Below are positions 54,775-64,000 of a stretch of DNA of 64,000 nt, piece after piece (the first letter of the stretch is position 1; every line of letters starts with the position of its first letter). Source of the DNA: Hydrogenophaga sp. IBVHS2 (GTDB taxonomy: Bacteria; Pseudomonadota; Gammaproteobacteria; Burkholderiales; Burkholderiaceae_C). A program made the translations under genes and the position numbers. The notes beneath the pieces are model-generated. The model worked only from the letters and a program-made list of their open reading frames with translations, ran no database searches and had not been told where the DNA came from. The stretch covers positions 186,001 to 250,000 of the forward strand of contig NZ_NFUT01000001.1 in NCBI RefSeq assembly GCF_002127215.1. Direction: 5' to 3'.

Positions 54775-55671
54775 ATGCAACGACAACAGATCGAAGACCT
54801 TGCCGCCCTGCTGACCGGCCCGTCCGGCACCGAAGGCACCACCCGCCGCACCGCGCTGAAGGCCGCCCTGGGTGCGGGCTATGCCGCCGCGGCGGCCCCG
54901 CTGATGGCGCAGACCGCCATCCGCACGCCGTCGGACGGTCTGACGGTGGGCGAGGTCATGATCGATGTGGCCGGCTTCTCGATGCCGGCCTACCGCGCGG
55001 CCCCGGCCGGGCGCACCGGCCTGCCGGTGGTGCTGGTGCTGTCCGAGATCTTCGGCGTGCACGAGTACATCGCCGACACCGCGCGGCGCTTCGCCCGCGC
55101 CGGGTATCTCGCGATCGCGCCCGAGCTGTTCATCCGCCAGGGCGATCCACAGTCGTATGGCGAGATGGCCCGCCTGATCGCCGAGGTGATTGCCAAGGTG
55201 CCGGACGCCCAGGTCATGGGCGATCTGGACGCCACGGTGCGCTGGGCCGGTGCGAACGGTGGCGATGTGTCGAAGTTGGCCGTCACCGGCTTCTGCTGGG
55301 GCGGTCGCCAGACCTGGCTCTACGCGGCGCACAACCCGCAGGTCAAGGCGGCGGTGGCCTGGTATGGCCGGCTGGTGGGCCAGACCAGTGAACTCAACCC
55401 GCGTCATCCGGTGGATGTGGCCGGTGCCCTGAAGGCGCCGGTGCTGGGCCTGTACGGCGGCGCCGACACCGGCATTCCGCTGGACACGGTGGAGGCCATG
55501 AAAAAGGCCCTGGCGGCCGGCAGCCCGGCGGCGCGGCAGTCCGGTTTCGTGGTGTACCCCGAGGCACCCCACGCCTTCCATGCCGACTACCGGCCCAGCT
55601 TCCGCGCCGAGCCGGCCCAGGACGGCTGGAACCGGGCGCTGGCCTGGTTCCGCCAGCACGGCGCGGGCTGA
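54775..55671 (+). CDS. Exported dienelactone-hydrolase-family protein
   Basis: 298 residues from ATG 54775. N-terminus with TTRRTALKAALGAGYAAAAA then LMAQTA, a twin-arginine-like signal. Dienelactone hydrolase core: VVLVLSEIFGVHEYIADTAR, nucleophile Cys in TGFCWGGRQTW, Asp in YGGADTGIPL and His in EAPHAFHADYR. Hydrolyses a lactone or ester in the periplasm; the substrate is not known. It starts 31 bases after polA on the same strand. Confidence 0.9.
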   Translation: MQRQQIEDLAALLTGPSGTEGTTRRTALKAALGAGYAAAAAPLMAQTAIRTPSDGLTVGEVMIDVAGFSMPAYRAAPAGRTGLPVVLVLSEIFGVHEYIADTARRFARAGYLAIAPELFIRQGDPQSYGEMARLIAEVIAKVPDAQVMGDLDATVRWAGANGGDVSKLAVTGFCWGGRQTWLYAAHNPQVKAAVAWYGRLVGQTSELNPRHPVDVAGALKAPVLGLYGGADTGIPLDTVEAMKKALAAGSPAARQSGFVVYPEAPHAFHADYRPSFRAEPAQDGWNRALAWFRQHGAG

Positions 55672-55689
55672 CCACCGCGCCGGGGGCGT

Positions 55690-57894
55690 TCAGCCCTGGG
55701 CCGTGTCCGGGCCGAGATCGAACCGGAACTCGGCGCCCTCGCCGCGCACACCTTCGCCTTCGATGCGCCCACCGTGGCGCTCGACCACGCGACGCACCGT
55801 GGCCAGCCCGATGCCGGTGCCCTCGAACTCGCTGGGGCGGTGCAGCCGCTGGAACGGCTTGAACAGCAGGCCGGCGTGGGCCATGTCGAAGCCGGCCCCG
55901 TTGTCGCGGATGAAGAAGCGGGTGCGGTCGTCACCCTCGGTGGCCGGCAGCCGGCCGATGCGGATCACCGCATCGCTGCGGTTGCGGGTGTACTTCAGCG
56001 CATTGCCGATCAGGTTTTCCAGGGCGACCCGCACCAGGCGGGCGTCGCACGACACCTGCATGCCCGGCTCGATGTCGAGGGTGACCTGCCGGTCGCCGTA
56101 CTTGCGCAGCTCCTCGGCCGCCACATGGCGGGCCAGCTCGCTCAGGTCCAGCGGATCGCGCTGCAGCATGCCCTGGCTCACCCGCGCCAGTGCCAGCAGG
56201 TCGTTGATGATGGCGCCCATGCGCTGGGTGGAGCCCACCACGCGGTCCAGCAGATCCCGGTCGTCCGGCTCCAGCCGGTCGGCGGCCTGTTCGATGAGCA
56301 GCTGGGTGAAACCGTCGATGGATCGCAGCGGCGCCTTCAGGTCGTGCGAGACCGAATAGGCAAAGGCGTCGAGCTCGGCATTGAGCCGCTCCAGTTCGGC
56401 GGTGCGGTCGCGCACCCGCTGCTCCAGGGTGGCCTGCAACCGCTCGATGTCGCGGTCGCGCTGCAGGCGCTGCAGCTCCGCCTCGGCGCGGCTGACGAAG
56501 ATGGACAGCAGGGCGCGAACGTCGTCGGTCAGCGACGCCGGCTGCCGCCAGAGAACGAACAGCACGCCCACCGGCTGGCTGTCGCCGTCGCGCAAGGCCT
56601 GGCCGGCATAGGCTTCGTAATGGCCGGCCACCAGGCCCCGGGCACGGGGGTAGGTGCGGGTCACGGCTTCCGGGTAGACCACCAGACCGGTCTGCAGCAG
56701 GGTGTCCGCGCAGGGGGTGTCGGGCAGGTCGAAGCGGAAGTTGTCGGCATGGCGGTCATCGCGCCACACGGCCAGGGTCTGCATGCTGCCGTCGGGCTGC
56801 CGCTCGCACACCACCACCGAGTCGGCCTGCACCACACGCCCCAGCTGCTCGGTCAGCGCATGGAAGAAGGCTTCGCCGGTGGCGGCCGCCACGCCCCGCG
56901 CCACATCGGTGAGCTGCTGGCGGTGCCGCAGCTCGGCGCTGATGTCGGTCACGGTGCTGATGATCAGGGTGTCGTCCGGGTTGTCGCCCAGCACCGAGGA
57001 CACCAGCACCTCGAAGGTGCTGCCGTCGCTGCGTTTGCCCAGGCACTGCAGCGCGTCGACCCGGCGGTCGCTGTACAGCTTGTGCACATGGCGTTCGCGG
57101 TCGAGCAGGTCGACCCACAGGAAATGGTCGGTGTGGCCCAGCACCTGGTCACGGGTCCAGCCGTAGCAGCGCTCGAAGGCGGCATTGACGTCGAGGATGA
57201 TCCCGGTGGTGGCCGACTGCGCCACCATAGGGCTGGGGCTGAGCCGGAAGATGCGGGCGAACCGGTCGAGGTGCCGGTCGCGCTCGGCTTCGGTCTGGCG
57301 GCGCCGCTCCAGCTCCTGCAGCTGGCGGTCCAGTGCCTGCTGCGTGGCCTGCCGGCTGTGCATCACCAGCATGGCCACCACCAGCAGGGCGGCCGACTGG
57401 GCGATCCAGGTGCGCAGGCCGACCTCGAAGACCGGTGCCGGCCCGAGCAGGCCGCGCATTTCGGCGGCGGTCAGGATGCCCAGGGCCATGACGCCGCACA
57501 GCGACACCACCACCAGCGCCCGCCGCCCCAGCAGCACACCCGCACCGGCCACCGCGCCCACGAACAGGAAGTTCACGGCGGTGCGCACCGAGCCGAACGA
57601 GAGCACCGAGAGCAGGGCGGTCAGCAGCACCCCGGCCACCATCAGCACCGCCACCATGTCGTTGGACCAGCGACGGGTGCGCAGCATGAAGTGGGCCACC
57701 GCACTGATGGCGGCAATGAAGGCCGCCACCACCGTCTCCCGGGTCTCGCTGGTGGCCAGCACCTGTTCCAGCAGCATCACGAAGCTGGCGGTCAGCGCCA
57801 CCATGAGCGTGAGGGAGAGCAGGGTGTTGCGCACCGCCAGCGCCTCCACGCCGGGGGCGATCACGGCGGGCCGGGTGTTCTCAGCCTTGGGCAC
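55690..57894 (-). CDS. Membrane sensor histidine kinase with PAS and GAF domains
   Basis: 734 residues. About five to six membrane helices in the first 180 residues, a PAS domain (RIFRLSPSPMVAQSATTGII), a GAF domain (about residues 335-485, with VVCERQPDGSMQTLAVWRDD), a coiled coil, then HisKA with the phospho-His in AYSVSHDLKAPLRSIDGF and HATPase_c (NLIGNALKYTRNR, FIRDNGAGFDMAHAG, GTGIGLATVRRVVERHGG). It resembles phytochrome-type kinases in its C-terminal half. No response regulator is adjacent. Its start overlaps the end of sseA by 14 bases. Confidence 0.92.
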   Translation of the reverse strand: MPKAENTRPAVIAPGVEALAVRNTLLSLTLMVALTASFVMLLEQVLATSETRETVVAAFIAAISAVAHFMLRTRRWSNDMVAVLMVAGVLLTALLSVLSFGSVRTAVNFLFVGAVAGAGVLLGRRALVVVSLCGVMALGILTAAEMRGLLGPAPVFEVGLRTWIAQSAALLVVAMLVMHSRQATQQALDRQLQELERRRQTEAERDRHLDRFARIFRLSPSPMVAQSATTGIILDVNAAFERCYGWTRDQVLGHTDHFLWVDLLDRERHVHKLYSDRRVDALQCLGKRSDGSTFEVLVSSVLGDNPDDTLIISTVTDISAELRHRQQLTDVARGVAAATGEAFFHALTEQLGRVVQADSVVVCERQPDGSMQTLAVWRDDRHADNFRFDLPDTPCADTLLQTGLVVYPEAVTRTYPRARGLVAGHYEAYAGQALRDGDSQPVGVLFVLWRQPASLTDDVRALLSIFVSRAEAELQRLQRDRDIERLQATLEQRVRDRTAELERLNAELDAFAYSVSHDLKAPLRSIDGFTQLLIEQAADRLEPDDRDLLDRVVGSTQRMGAIINDLLALARVSQGMLQRDPLDLSELARHVAAEELRKYGDRQVTLDIEPGMQVSCDARLVRVALENLIGNALKYTRNRSDAVIRIGRLPATEGDDRTRFFIRDNGAGFDMAHAGLLFKPFQRLHRPSEFEGTGIGLATVRRVVERHGGRIEGEGVRGEGAEFRFDLGPDTAQG

Positions 57895-58732
57895 GGGCGG
57901 TCCCCGGCGTGTTGCACCAGGCGCTCCAGCTGCCCGGGTACAGGGCGGCCCGGCCCAGCCCGGCGATCTCCATGGCCAGCAGGTTGGGCACGGCGCTCAC
58001 GCCGCTGCCGCACTGGTGGACGACGCCGGCCGGATCCCGCCCGGCCAGCAGCCGCTCGAACTCGGCGCGCAGCACCTCGGCCGGTTTGAAGCGGCCATCG
58101 GGCAGCAGGTTCTCGCCGAAGGGGCGGTTGAGCGCGCCCGGGATGTGCCCGGCCACCGGGTCCAACGGTTCGGTCTCGCCACGGAAGCGGGCCGCGGCGC
58201 GCGCATCCACCAGCGTGCAGTCGGAGCGGCCCAGCAGGGCCTGAACGTCCGGGGTGTCGAGCACCCTGGTGGCCGATGGCCGCCAGGCAAAGTCGCCGGC
58301 AGGCACCGCCGGGGCCGGCCCGCTGTCCACCGCGCCACCGGCGGCCTGCCAGGCGGCCAGGCCGCCATCGAGCACCGCCACGGCCTCGTGGCCGCACCAC
58401 TTCAGCATCCACCACAGGCGGCCGCTGAACATGATGCCGGCGCGGTCGAGCACCACCACCTGGGTGGTCTGGTTCACGCCCAACCGGCGCAGCGTGGCCG
58501 CAAAGGTCTCGCGCGACGGCAGGGGGTGGCGGCCGGCGCTCGGTGGGTGGTTCTTGTCGCTGAGGTCGGTGTCCAGGTCGGCGTGCAGCGAGCCGGCGAT
58601 GTGGGCCTGCTCGAACAGGCGTCGGCCGGCGCCGGCGTCCATCAGGTCGGCGCTGCAGTCGAGCACGCGCACGTCGGCGCCGGTGCGCAGCAGCTGCTGC
58701 AGTTCGGGGGCGGAGATCAGGGTGGTGAACAT
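57881..58732 (-). CDS. sseA: Sulfurtransferase (3-mercaptopyruvate / thiosulfate type)
   Basis: 283 residues, two rhodanese domains. The first is inactive (RVLDCSADLMDAGAGRRLFE, HIAGSLHADLDTDLSD). The second carries the active Cys in VVHQCGSGVSAVPNLLAMEI; the CGSGV(S/T)A loop is that of mercaptopyruvate sulfurtransferases. Closing motif LYPGSWSAWCNTPGT. Transfers sulfane sulfur to a thiol or cyanide. Overlaps the downstream kinase gene. Confidence 0.92.
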   Translation of the reverse strand: MFTTLISAPELQQLLRTGADVRVLDCSADLMDAGAGRRLFEQAHIAGSLHADLDTDLSDKNHPPSAGRHPLPSRETFAATLRRLGVNQTTQVVVLDRAGIMFSGRLWWMLKWCGHEAVAVLDGGLAAWQAAGGAVDSGPAPAVPAGDFAWRPSATRVLDTPDVQALLGRSDCTLVDARAAARFRGETEPLDPVAGHIPGALNRPFGENLLPDGRFKPAEVLRAEFERLLAGRDPAGVVHQCGSGVSAVPNLLAMEIAGLGRAALYPGSWSAWCNTPGTARAQG

Positions 58733-58781
58733 GGGGCTGGGCAGGGATGCGTTCGGCGGATTGTGCGACAGCCCGGGCGCC

Positions 58782-59678
58782 TCAGTGCTCTTCGGCCGGT
58801 GCCTGGGGCACCGCCCGGTTGCGCAGCACGGTGGCGGTGATGCCGCTGGCCACGATCAGGGCCATGCCCAGCCAGCCGATCAGGGGCAGCTGGTCGCCGA
58901 AGATGAGCAGGCTGTAGAGCGCCGCGAACACGATGCCGGCGTACTGCAGGTTGGCCACCAGCAGGGTGGCGCCGCTGGAGTAGGCGCGGGTCATGCAGAG
59001 CTGCCCCAGGGCGGCCAGCACCCCGATGGGCAGCAGCCACAGGGCCGACGGCCAGTGCCAGGCACTGGCGCCGGTGAACAGCATGCCCACCGCGCCCACC
59101 ACCACCGCGCCCAGCGAGAAGTAGAAGACGGTGCGACTCTCGGGCTCACCGGCACGGGCCAGGGCCGCCACCTGCAGGTAGGCCAGCGCCGCGAACAGGC
59201 CCGACATCAGCCCCACCAGCGAGCCCAGGGCCTGGTCGCCGCTGAAGGTGGGTCGCAGCAGCATGGCCACGCCGGCAAAGCCGGCCAGCACCGTGACGAA
59301 CAGGGGCCCTTGCGCCCGCACCGCCGTGCCCTGCTTCTGCAGCAGCAGCGCCCCGCCCAGCAGGAAGGTGGCGATCCACACGCTGCTCATGTAGTTGAGC
59401 GTCATGGCGGTGGCCAGCGGCAGCACCGCAATCGCATAGAACCAGGCGGTGAGCGAGATGGTGCCCACGATGCTGCGCCACAGGTGCATGGACGGCACCC
59501 GCGTGCCCAGCGACACCCCCTGGGCACGCGCCAGCCCGACCAGGAAGATGACGCCCACCACGCCCCGGTAGCAGACGATCTCGAAGCTGTTGAAGTGGCT
59601 GGAGGCGAACTTGATGCACACCCCCATGGTGGCGAAGAACAGCGACGCCAGCACCATCCACAAGGCCTGGCGGCCCAC
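58782..59678 (-). CDS. DMT-superfamily (EamA) transporter
   Basis: About 298 residues with ten predicted membrane segments in two EamA halves: LASLFFATMGVCIKFASSHF, RGVVGVIFLVGLARAQG, YAIAVLPLATAMTLNYMSSV, then GLMSGLFAALAYLQVAALAR and IVFAALYSLLIFGDQLPLIG. Probably exports a metabolite. Start uncertain: GTG 59678 keeps the first helix whole; ATG 59657 would clip it; an ATG at 59747 would overlap the Rieske gene by 40 bases. Confidence 0.85.
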   Translation of the reverse strand: MGRQALWMVLASLFFATMGVCIKFASSHFNSFEIVCYRGVVGVIFLVGLARAQGVSLGTRVPSMHLWRSIVGTISLTAWFYAIAVLPLATAMTLNYMSSVWIATFLLGGALLLQKQGTAVRAQGPLFVTVLAGFAGVAMLLRPTFSGDQALGSLVGLMSGLFAALAYLQVAALARAGEPESRTVFYFSLGAVVVGAVGMLFTGASAWHWPSALWLLPIGVLAALGQLCMTRAYSSGATLLVANLQYAGIVFAALYSLLIFGDQLPLIGWLGMALIVASGITATVLRNRAVPQAPAEEH

Positions 59679-59707
59679 GCCGGGCGCCAGGGCCCCACCC
59701 CCCGCGG

Positions 59708-60868
59708 TCAAGCGGGCACCGCCGATCCCATCTGGCGCCGGTACCACTCATGGAAGTGCTGCATGCCGTCTTCCATCGGGCTCTGGTAGGGGCCGACCTC
59801 GCTGGTGCCGCGTGCCATCAGGGCCGCGCGTCCGGCGTCCATGCGTTCGGCGATCTCGTCGTCCTCCACACAGGTCTCCATGTAGGCGGCACGCTGGGCC
59901 TCGACGAAGTCGCGCTCGAAGGCGGCGATCTCCTCGGGGTAATAGAACTCCACCATGTTGAGCGTCTTCGTGGGGCTCAGCGGGTGCAGCGTGGAGACGG
60001 TGAGCACGTGCGGATACCACTCGATCATGATGTGCGGGTAGTAGGTCAGCCAGATGGCGCCGTGCTCGGGCAGCTGGCCCTGCCGGTACTGCATGAGCTG
60101 CTCGTGCCAGCGCTGGTACACCGGGCTGCCGGCCTGACCCATCAGGTTCTGGGCGCCCACGGTCTGCACCGAGTACTCGGGACGGAATTCCCAGCGCAGG
60201 TCTTCGCAGGTCACGAAGTTGCCCAGACCCGGGTGGAAGGGGGCGACGTGGTAGTCCTCCAGATAGACCTCGATGAAGGTCTTCCAGTTGTAGTTGCACT
60301 CGTGCAGCTCGACATGGTCGAGCACCATGCCCTCGAAGCTCAGTGCCTGGCGCGGACCGAGGTCGGCCAGGTCGGCGGCGATGTCGCGGCCGTTGTCCTC
60401 GAACAGCAGGCCGTTCCACTCGCGCAGCTTGAAGTTGTCCAGATTCAGGCAGGGGTCGTGCTGGAAATGCGGTGCGCCCAGCAGCTGGCCGGCGGGGCCC
60501 TGGCCGGCCGGCGTGGCCGAGCCGCTGTAGGTCCAGCGGTGCAGCGGGCACACGATGTGGCCGCCGGCATGCCCGGCCTGGGTCTGGTTGAGGTTGCCCC
60601 GGCCCTTGAGCATCACGGCCTGCCGGTGGCGGCAGACGTTGGACACCAGCTCGATGCCCGAGGGCGTGCGCATGAGTGCCCGACCGCCGTTTTCCTGGGG
60701 CAGAGCGTGGTAGTCGCCCACTTCGGGCACCGACAGGGAGTGCCCCACATAGCGGGGCCCGCGCTGAAAGATCGTCTCCAGTTCGCGCCGGAACAGCGCC
60801 TCGTCGAAGTAACTGTGAACTGGTAGTTGGCTTGCGGCCTGCTGCAGTTGAAGACTCAAATCAGACAT
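59708..60868 (-). CDS. Rieske aromatic ring-hydroxylating oxygenase, large subunit
   Basis: 386 residues. Rieske [2Fe-2S] site Cys-x-His ([10 protein letters not shown]) and Cys-x2-His ([12 protein letters not shown]), then the catalytic domain with the mononuclear Fe ligands in [14 protein letters not shown] and the linking Asp/Glu before them ([17 protein letters not shown]). No ferredoxin or reductase gene adjoins, so electrons come from a partner elsewhere. Similar single-gene oxygenases act on amines or aromatic acids; substrate unknown. Confidence 0.9.
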   Translation of the reverse strand: MSDLSLQLQQAASQLPVHSYFDEALFRRELETIFQRGPRYVGHSLSVPEVGDYHALPQENGGRALMRTPSGIELVSNVCRHRQAVMLKGRGNLNQTQAGHAGGHIVCPLHRWTYSGSATPAGQGPAGQLLGAPHFQHDPCLNLDNFKLREWNGLLFEDNGRDIAADLADLGPRQALSFEGMVLDHVELHECNYNWKTFIEVYLEDYHVAPFHPGLGNFVTCEDLRWEFRPEYSVQTVGAQNLMGQAGSPVYQRWHEQLMQYRQGQLPEHGAIWLTYYPHIMIEWYPHVLTVSTLHPLSPTKTLNMVEFYYPEEIAAFERDFVEAQRAAYMETCVEDDEIAERMDAGRAALMARGTSEVGPYQSPMEDGMQHFHEWYRRQMGSAVPA

Positions 60869-61009
60869 CGTGGTCCTGACCTAAAGACTCCCCCTATGAA
60901 GGGGCAGGTAAGCGCTGTGCTCGTCAGACGAATTCGCGCGGGGTGGGTGAAGTGGTGCGTCCCTCCGGGTGTCTGGCACCCGTCAGCAGAGAAAAAAGAG
61001 CGCGGATTG

Positions 61010-61033
61010 TACCCCCCGGTCCTGTGGGGGGTA
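61010..61033. promoter_or_regulatory. Perfect GC-rich inverted repeat before xseB
   Basis: TACCCCCC (61010-61017), eight-base spacer, GGGGGGTA (61026-61033). It lies in the 204-base gap between the divergent Rieske and xseB genes, just before a TAAAAT box at about 61040. Could be an operator or a transcript hairpin. Confidence 0.5.
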
Positions 61034-61072
61034 TGCTCGGTAAAATTGCCCTTCCGCTTCCCCGGACCGTCC

Positions 61073-61318
61073 ATGCCGAGAACCGCCTCCCCCGCCCCTG
61101 CTGCCGCCGACCTGCCCGCCACCTACGAGGCGGCGCTGGAAGAACTGGAGCAGCTGGTGGCCCAGCTCGATGCCGGTCAGCTGCCGCTGGACCAGCTGCT
61201 GGTGCGCTACCAGCGTGGTGCCGCCCTGCTGGCTTTCTGCCGCGACCGGCTGACCGCAGTGGAGAACCAGATCCAGGTGCTCGAAGGCCAGCAGCTCAAA
61301 CCCTGGGACGGCGCGTGA
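61073..61318 (+). CDS. xseB: Exodeoxyribonuclease VII small subunit
   Basis: 81 residues from ATG 61073, the usual size. Helical hairpin with the family pattern [40 protein letters not shown], and [13 protein letters not shown]. Pairs with XseA (not in the window) to degrade single-stranded DNA. Placed before ispA and dxs, the common proteobacterial order; the stop overlaps the ispA start. Confidence 0.93.
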   Translation: MPRTASPAPAAADLPATYEAALEELEQLVAQLDAGQLPLDQLLVRYQRGAALLAFCRDRLTAVENQIQVLEGQQLKPWDGA

Positions 61319-62226
61319 ACGGACCCCACACCCTTCAGCCTGCGGCCGACTTCGTCGGCTGGCGCAGCCACCAGCAGGCCGTGGTCGAGCAGGCGCTCTC
61401 GCGCTGGGTGCCCGCCGATGCACCGGCCCGGCTGGGCGAGGCCATGCGGTACGCCGTGCTCGATGGCGGCAAGCGGCTGCGTCCGCTGCTGGTGCTGGCC
61501 ACGGCCGAGGCCCTGGGCGGCCATGCCGAAGCAGCGCTGCGTGCCGCCTGCGCGGTCGAACTCATCCACGCCTACTCGCTGGTGCACGACGACATGCCCT
61601 GCATGGACAACGACGTGCTGCGCCGTGGCAAACCCACCGTGCATGTGCAGTTCGGCGAGGCCCAGGCCCTGCTGGCGGGCGATGCGCTGCAGGCGCTGGC
61701 CTTCGAACTGCTCGTGCCCGGCGACGGCAGCCTGCCGGCCGAACTGTCGGCCCGGCTGTGCCGCCTGCTGGCCGTGGCGGCCGGTGCCGACGGCATGGCA
61801 GGAGGCCAGGCGGTCGATCTGGCCAGCGTCGGCGTGGCCCTGGACCGACCGGCCCTGGAGGCCATGCACCGCCGCAAGACCGGTGCCCTGCTGCAGGCCA
61901 GCGTCACCATGGGGGCCGCCACCGCCCCGGCCACCGCGCAGCAGCAGGCCGATCTGGCGGAGTACGGCGCCTGCATCGGCCTGGCCTTCCAGGTGGTCGA
62001 CGACATCCTGGACGTGACCGCCGACTCGGCCACGCTGGGCAAGACCGCCGGCAAGGACGCCGCGGCCGACAAGCCCACTTTCGTGTCCCTGATGGGCCTG
62101 TCCCAGGCGCAGGTCTATGCCGATGCGGTGCTGGACCGGGCCCATCAGGCCCTGCAGCGCTGCGCCCTGAAGCAGGCCGACCACCTGCATGCCCTGGCCG
62201 ACTGGGTGGGGAGACGGGCCTCCTGA
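61315..62226 (+). CDS. ispA: Farnesyl diphosphate synthase (short-chain polyprenyl synthase)
   Basis: 303 residues from GTG 61315, overlapping xseB by four bases (GTGA). First Asp-rich motif [20 protein letters not shown] with the two-residue insertion of bacterial FPP synthases, [19 protein letters not shown] before it, and second Asp-rich motif [20 protein letters not shown]. Joins IPP and DMAPP units to C15. Followed 46 bases later by dxs, so isoprenoid synthesis is grouped. Confidence 0.95.
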   Translation: MNGPHTLQPAADFVGWRSHQQAVVEQALSRWVPADAPARLGEAMRYAVLDGGKRLRPLLVLATAEALGGHAEAALRAACAVELIHAYSLVHDDMPCMDNDVLRRGKPTVHVQFGEAQALLAGDALQALAFELLVPGDGSLPAELSARLCRLLAVAAGADGMAGGQAVDLASVGVALDRPALEAMHRRKTGALLQASVTMGAATAPATAQQQADLAEYGACIGLAFQVVDDILDVTADSATLGKTAGKDAAADKPTFVSLMGLSQAQVYADAVLDRAHQALQRCALKQADHLHALADWVGRRAS

Positions 62227-62272
62227 GGCCCGGCCCCATTCTTCCCACCACCGTCAACCGAGCGATCCGATC

Positions 62273-64000
62273 ATGAGTTCACTGCTGACCCACATCGACT
62301 CCCCGGCCGACCTGCGCCGCCTGGCCCGGCCCCAGCTGCCCCAGCTGGCCCAGGAACTGCGTGGCTACCTGCTGGACAGCGTCTCGCGCACCGGCGGGCA
62401 TCTCAGCTCCAACCTCGGCACGGTGGAGCTCACCATCGCGCTGCACTACGTCTTCAACACGCCGGAGGACCGGCTGGTGTGGGACGTGGGCCACCAGACC
62501 TATCCGCACAAGATCCTCACCGGCCGGCGCGACCGCATGCACACGTTGCGCCAGCAGGGCGGCATCAGCGGCTTCCCGCGCCGCGACGAAAGCGAGTACG
62601 ACACCTTCGGCACCGCGCACTCTTCCACCAGCATCTCGGCCGCGCTCGGCATGGCCCTGGCCGCGCGCGCCAAGGGTGAAGACCGCCGCGCCGTGGCCAT
62701 CATCGGCGACGGCGCCATGACCGCCGGCATGGCCTTCGAGGCCCTCAACAACGCGGGCGTGTCCAACGGCCGGCTGCTGGTGGTGCTCAACGACAACGAC
62801 ATGTCGATCTCGCCGCCGGTGGGCGCGCTCAACCGTTATCTGGCGCAGCTCATGAGCGGCCAGTTCTATGCGGCGGCCAAGAACGTGGGCAAGCAGGTGC
62901 TCAAGGGTGCGCCCCCGCTGTTCGAGCTGGCCAAGCGGCTGGAGCAGCAGGCCAAGGGCATGGTGGTGCCGGCCACGCTGTTCGAGAAGTTCGGCTTCAA
63001 CTACATCGGCCCCATCGACGGTCACGACCTCGACTCGCTGGTGCCCACGCTGGAGAACATCCGCCACCTGCTCGACACCGACAGCGGCCCGCAATTCCTG
63101 CACGTGGTCACCCGCAAGGGCCATGGCTACAAGCTGGCCGAAGCCGACCCGATCGCCTACCACGGTCCGGGCAAGTTCGATCCGGCCGTGGGCCTGGTCA
63201 AGCCGGCCACGCCCCCCAAGCAGACCTTCACCCAGGTGTTCGGCCAGTGGCTGTGCGACATGGCGGCGGCCGACGAGCGCCTGATCGGCATCACGCCGGC
63301 CATGCGCGAGGGATCGGGCATGGTGGAGTTCGAGCGCCGCTTCCCGGGCCGCTACCACGACGTGGGCATCGCCGAGCAGCACGCCGTCACCTTCGCGGCC
63401 GGCATGGCCTGCGAGGGCCTCAAGCCGGTGGTGGCCATCTACTCCACCTTCCTGCAGCGCGGCTACGACCAGCTCATCCACGACGTGGCCCTGCAGAAGC
63501 TGCCGGTGGTGTTCGCGCTCGACCGGGCCGGTCTGGTGGGGGCCGACGGAGCCACCCATGCCGGCAATTACGACATCGCCTACATCCGCTGCATTCCCCA
63601 CATGAGCCTGGCCTGTCCCGCCGACGAGGCCGAATGCCGCCAGTTGCTCACCACCGCGTTCGAGCAGGACCACCCGGTGGCCGTGCGCTACCCGCGCGGC
63701 GCCGGTGCCGGCGTGACGCCCAGGGCCGATCTGCAGGGACTGCCCTTCGGCAAGGGCGAGATCCGTCGCCAGGGTCGGGGCATTGCCATCCTGGCCTTCG
63801 GCACCCTGCTGTACCCGTGCCTCGATGCGGGCCAGGCCCTGGGCGCCACGGTGGCCAACATGCGCTGGGCCAAGCCGCTGGATCTGGCCCTGTTGCGCGA
63901 GCTCGCACGCACGCATTCGGCCATCGTCACCGTGGAAGAGGGCTGCCTGCCGGGCGGCGCCGGCGGTGCAGTGGCCGAGGCCTTGAACGCCGAGGGCATC
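62273..64000 (+). CDS. dxs: 1-deoxy-D-xylulose-5-phosphate synthase, 5' part (runs off right edge)
   Basis: 576 codons of an expected about 620-630 are present and open to the edge. Start [20 protein letters not shown]. Thiamine diphosphate motif [40 protein letters not shown] and [20 protein letters not shown] in the first domain; the transketolase pyrimidine domain has [20 protein letters not shown] and [20 protein letters not shown]; the C-terminal domain begins near [11 protein letters not shown]. First step of the MEP isoprenoid pathway. Only the last about 45 residues are missing. Confidence 0.97.
   Translation, partial: MSSLLTHIDSPADLRRLARPQLPQLAQELRGYLLDSVSRTGGHLSSNLGTVELTIALHYVFNTPEDRLVWDVGHQTYPHKILTGRRDRMHTLRQQGGISGFPRRDESEYDTFGTAHSSTSISAALGMALAARAKGEDRRAVAIIGDGAMTAGMAFEALNNAGVSNGRLLVVLNDNDMSISPPVGALNRYLAQLMSGQFYAAAKNVGKQVLKGAPPLFELAKRLEQQAKGMVVPATLFEKFGFNYIGPIDGHDLDSLVPTLENIRHLLDTDSGPQFLHVVTRKGHGYKLAEADPIAYHGPGKFDPAVGLVKPATPPKQTFTQVFGQWLCDMAAADERLIGITPAMREGSGMVEFERRFPGRYHDVGIAEQHAVTFAAGMACEGLKPVVAIYSTFLQRGYDQLIHDVALQKLPVVFALDRAGLVGADGATHAGNYDIAYIRCIPHMSLACPADEAECRQLLTTAFEQDHPVAVRYPRGAGAGVTPRADLQGLPFGKGEIRRQGRGIAILAFGTLLYPCLDAGQALGATVANMRWAKPLDLALLRELARTHSAIVTVEEGCLPGGAGGAVAEALNAEGI

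Overview
The window reads as a Burkholderiales chromosome, most likely Comamonadaceae (Hydrogenophaga/Acidovorax-like). The reasons are about 68-70% GC core DNA with strongly GC-ending codons, the polA/DUF2782/thrB/BPSS1780 block, Bug-type (TctC) binding proteins, and GC-rich intergenic repeats. Two compartments are visible. Positions 1 to about 22197 are accessory DNA of lower and uneven GC, with insertion sequences and broken genes. From about 22198 to the end is orderly core chromosome.

Accessory part. Positions 1-1451 hold a periplasmic binding protein and the start of a membrane sensor. Positions 1973-9486 hold a signalling cluster: a chemoreceptor whose signalling domain has a different base composition from the rest of the gene, a CheW, two GAF proteins, a pseudo-receiver, two unknown genes and a decayed IS3-family element (6925-8162). 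At 9785-10375 a 591-bp internally deleted IS3-family derivative sits in a second, broken copy of the small unknown gene found at 8224-8454. Positions 10488-16579 form an integrative module: a Lon-like AAA+ ATPase, a large protein with a LAGLIDADG domain at its C-terminus, a tyrosine recombinase with its small helix-turn-helix partner, and a divergent Cro-like regulator. An IS630-family element (16926-18086) has cut the 3' end off a NACHT/STAND NTPase gene, which is preceded by a frameshifted PIN-like remnant and a complete rarA.

Boundary. At 22198 the core begins in the middle of a second, GC-rich rarA on the opposite strand. Only its 3' part is left. The simplest reading is that the accessory DNA entered the resident rarA and carries its own intact rarA next to the junction.

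Core part. The liv branched-chain amino-acid ABC transporter (livHMGF, no livK) is followed by lysS and by rpoH, which has a perfect CIRCE operator in its leader. Next come a TetR/SDR/RibD-like cluster, a MerR-controlled cation efflux gene, a metallo-beta-lactamase-fold protein, ergothioneine genes (egtD, egtB) beside dps, a persulfide dioxygenase with a promoter/operator, and a MarR/Bug/flavin monooxygenase cluster. They are followed by guaC, uvrD, phoX, a FecR/BPSS1780/thrB/DUF2782 operon, polA, a dienelactone hydrolase, a sensor kinase with sseA, an EamA transporter, a Rieske oxygenase, and xseB-ispA-dxs. The dxs gene runs off the right edge.

No tRNA, rRNA or CRISPR array was recognised. 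All identifications come from reading the sequence; no database search was run.
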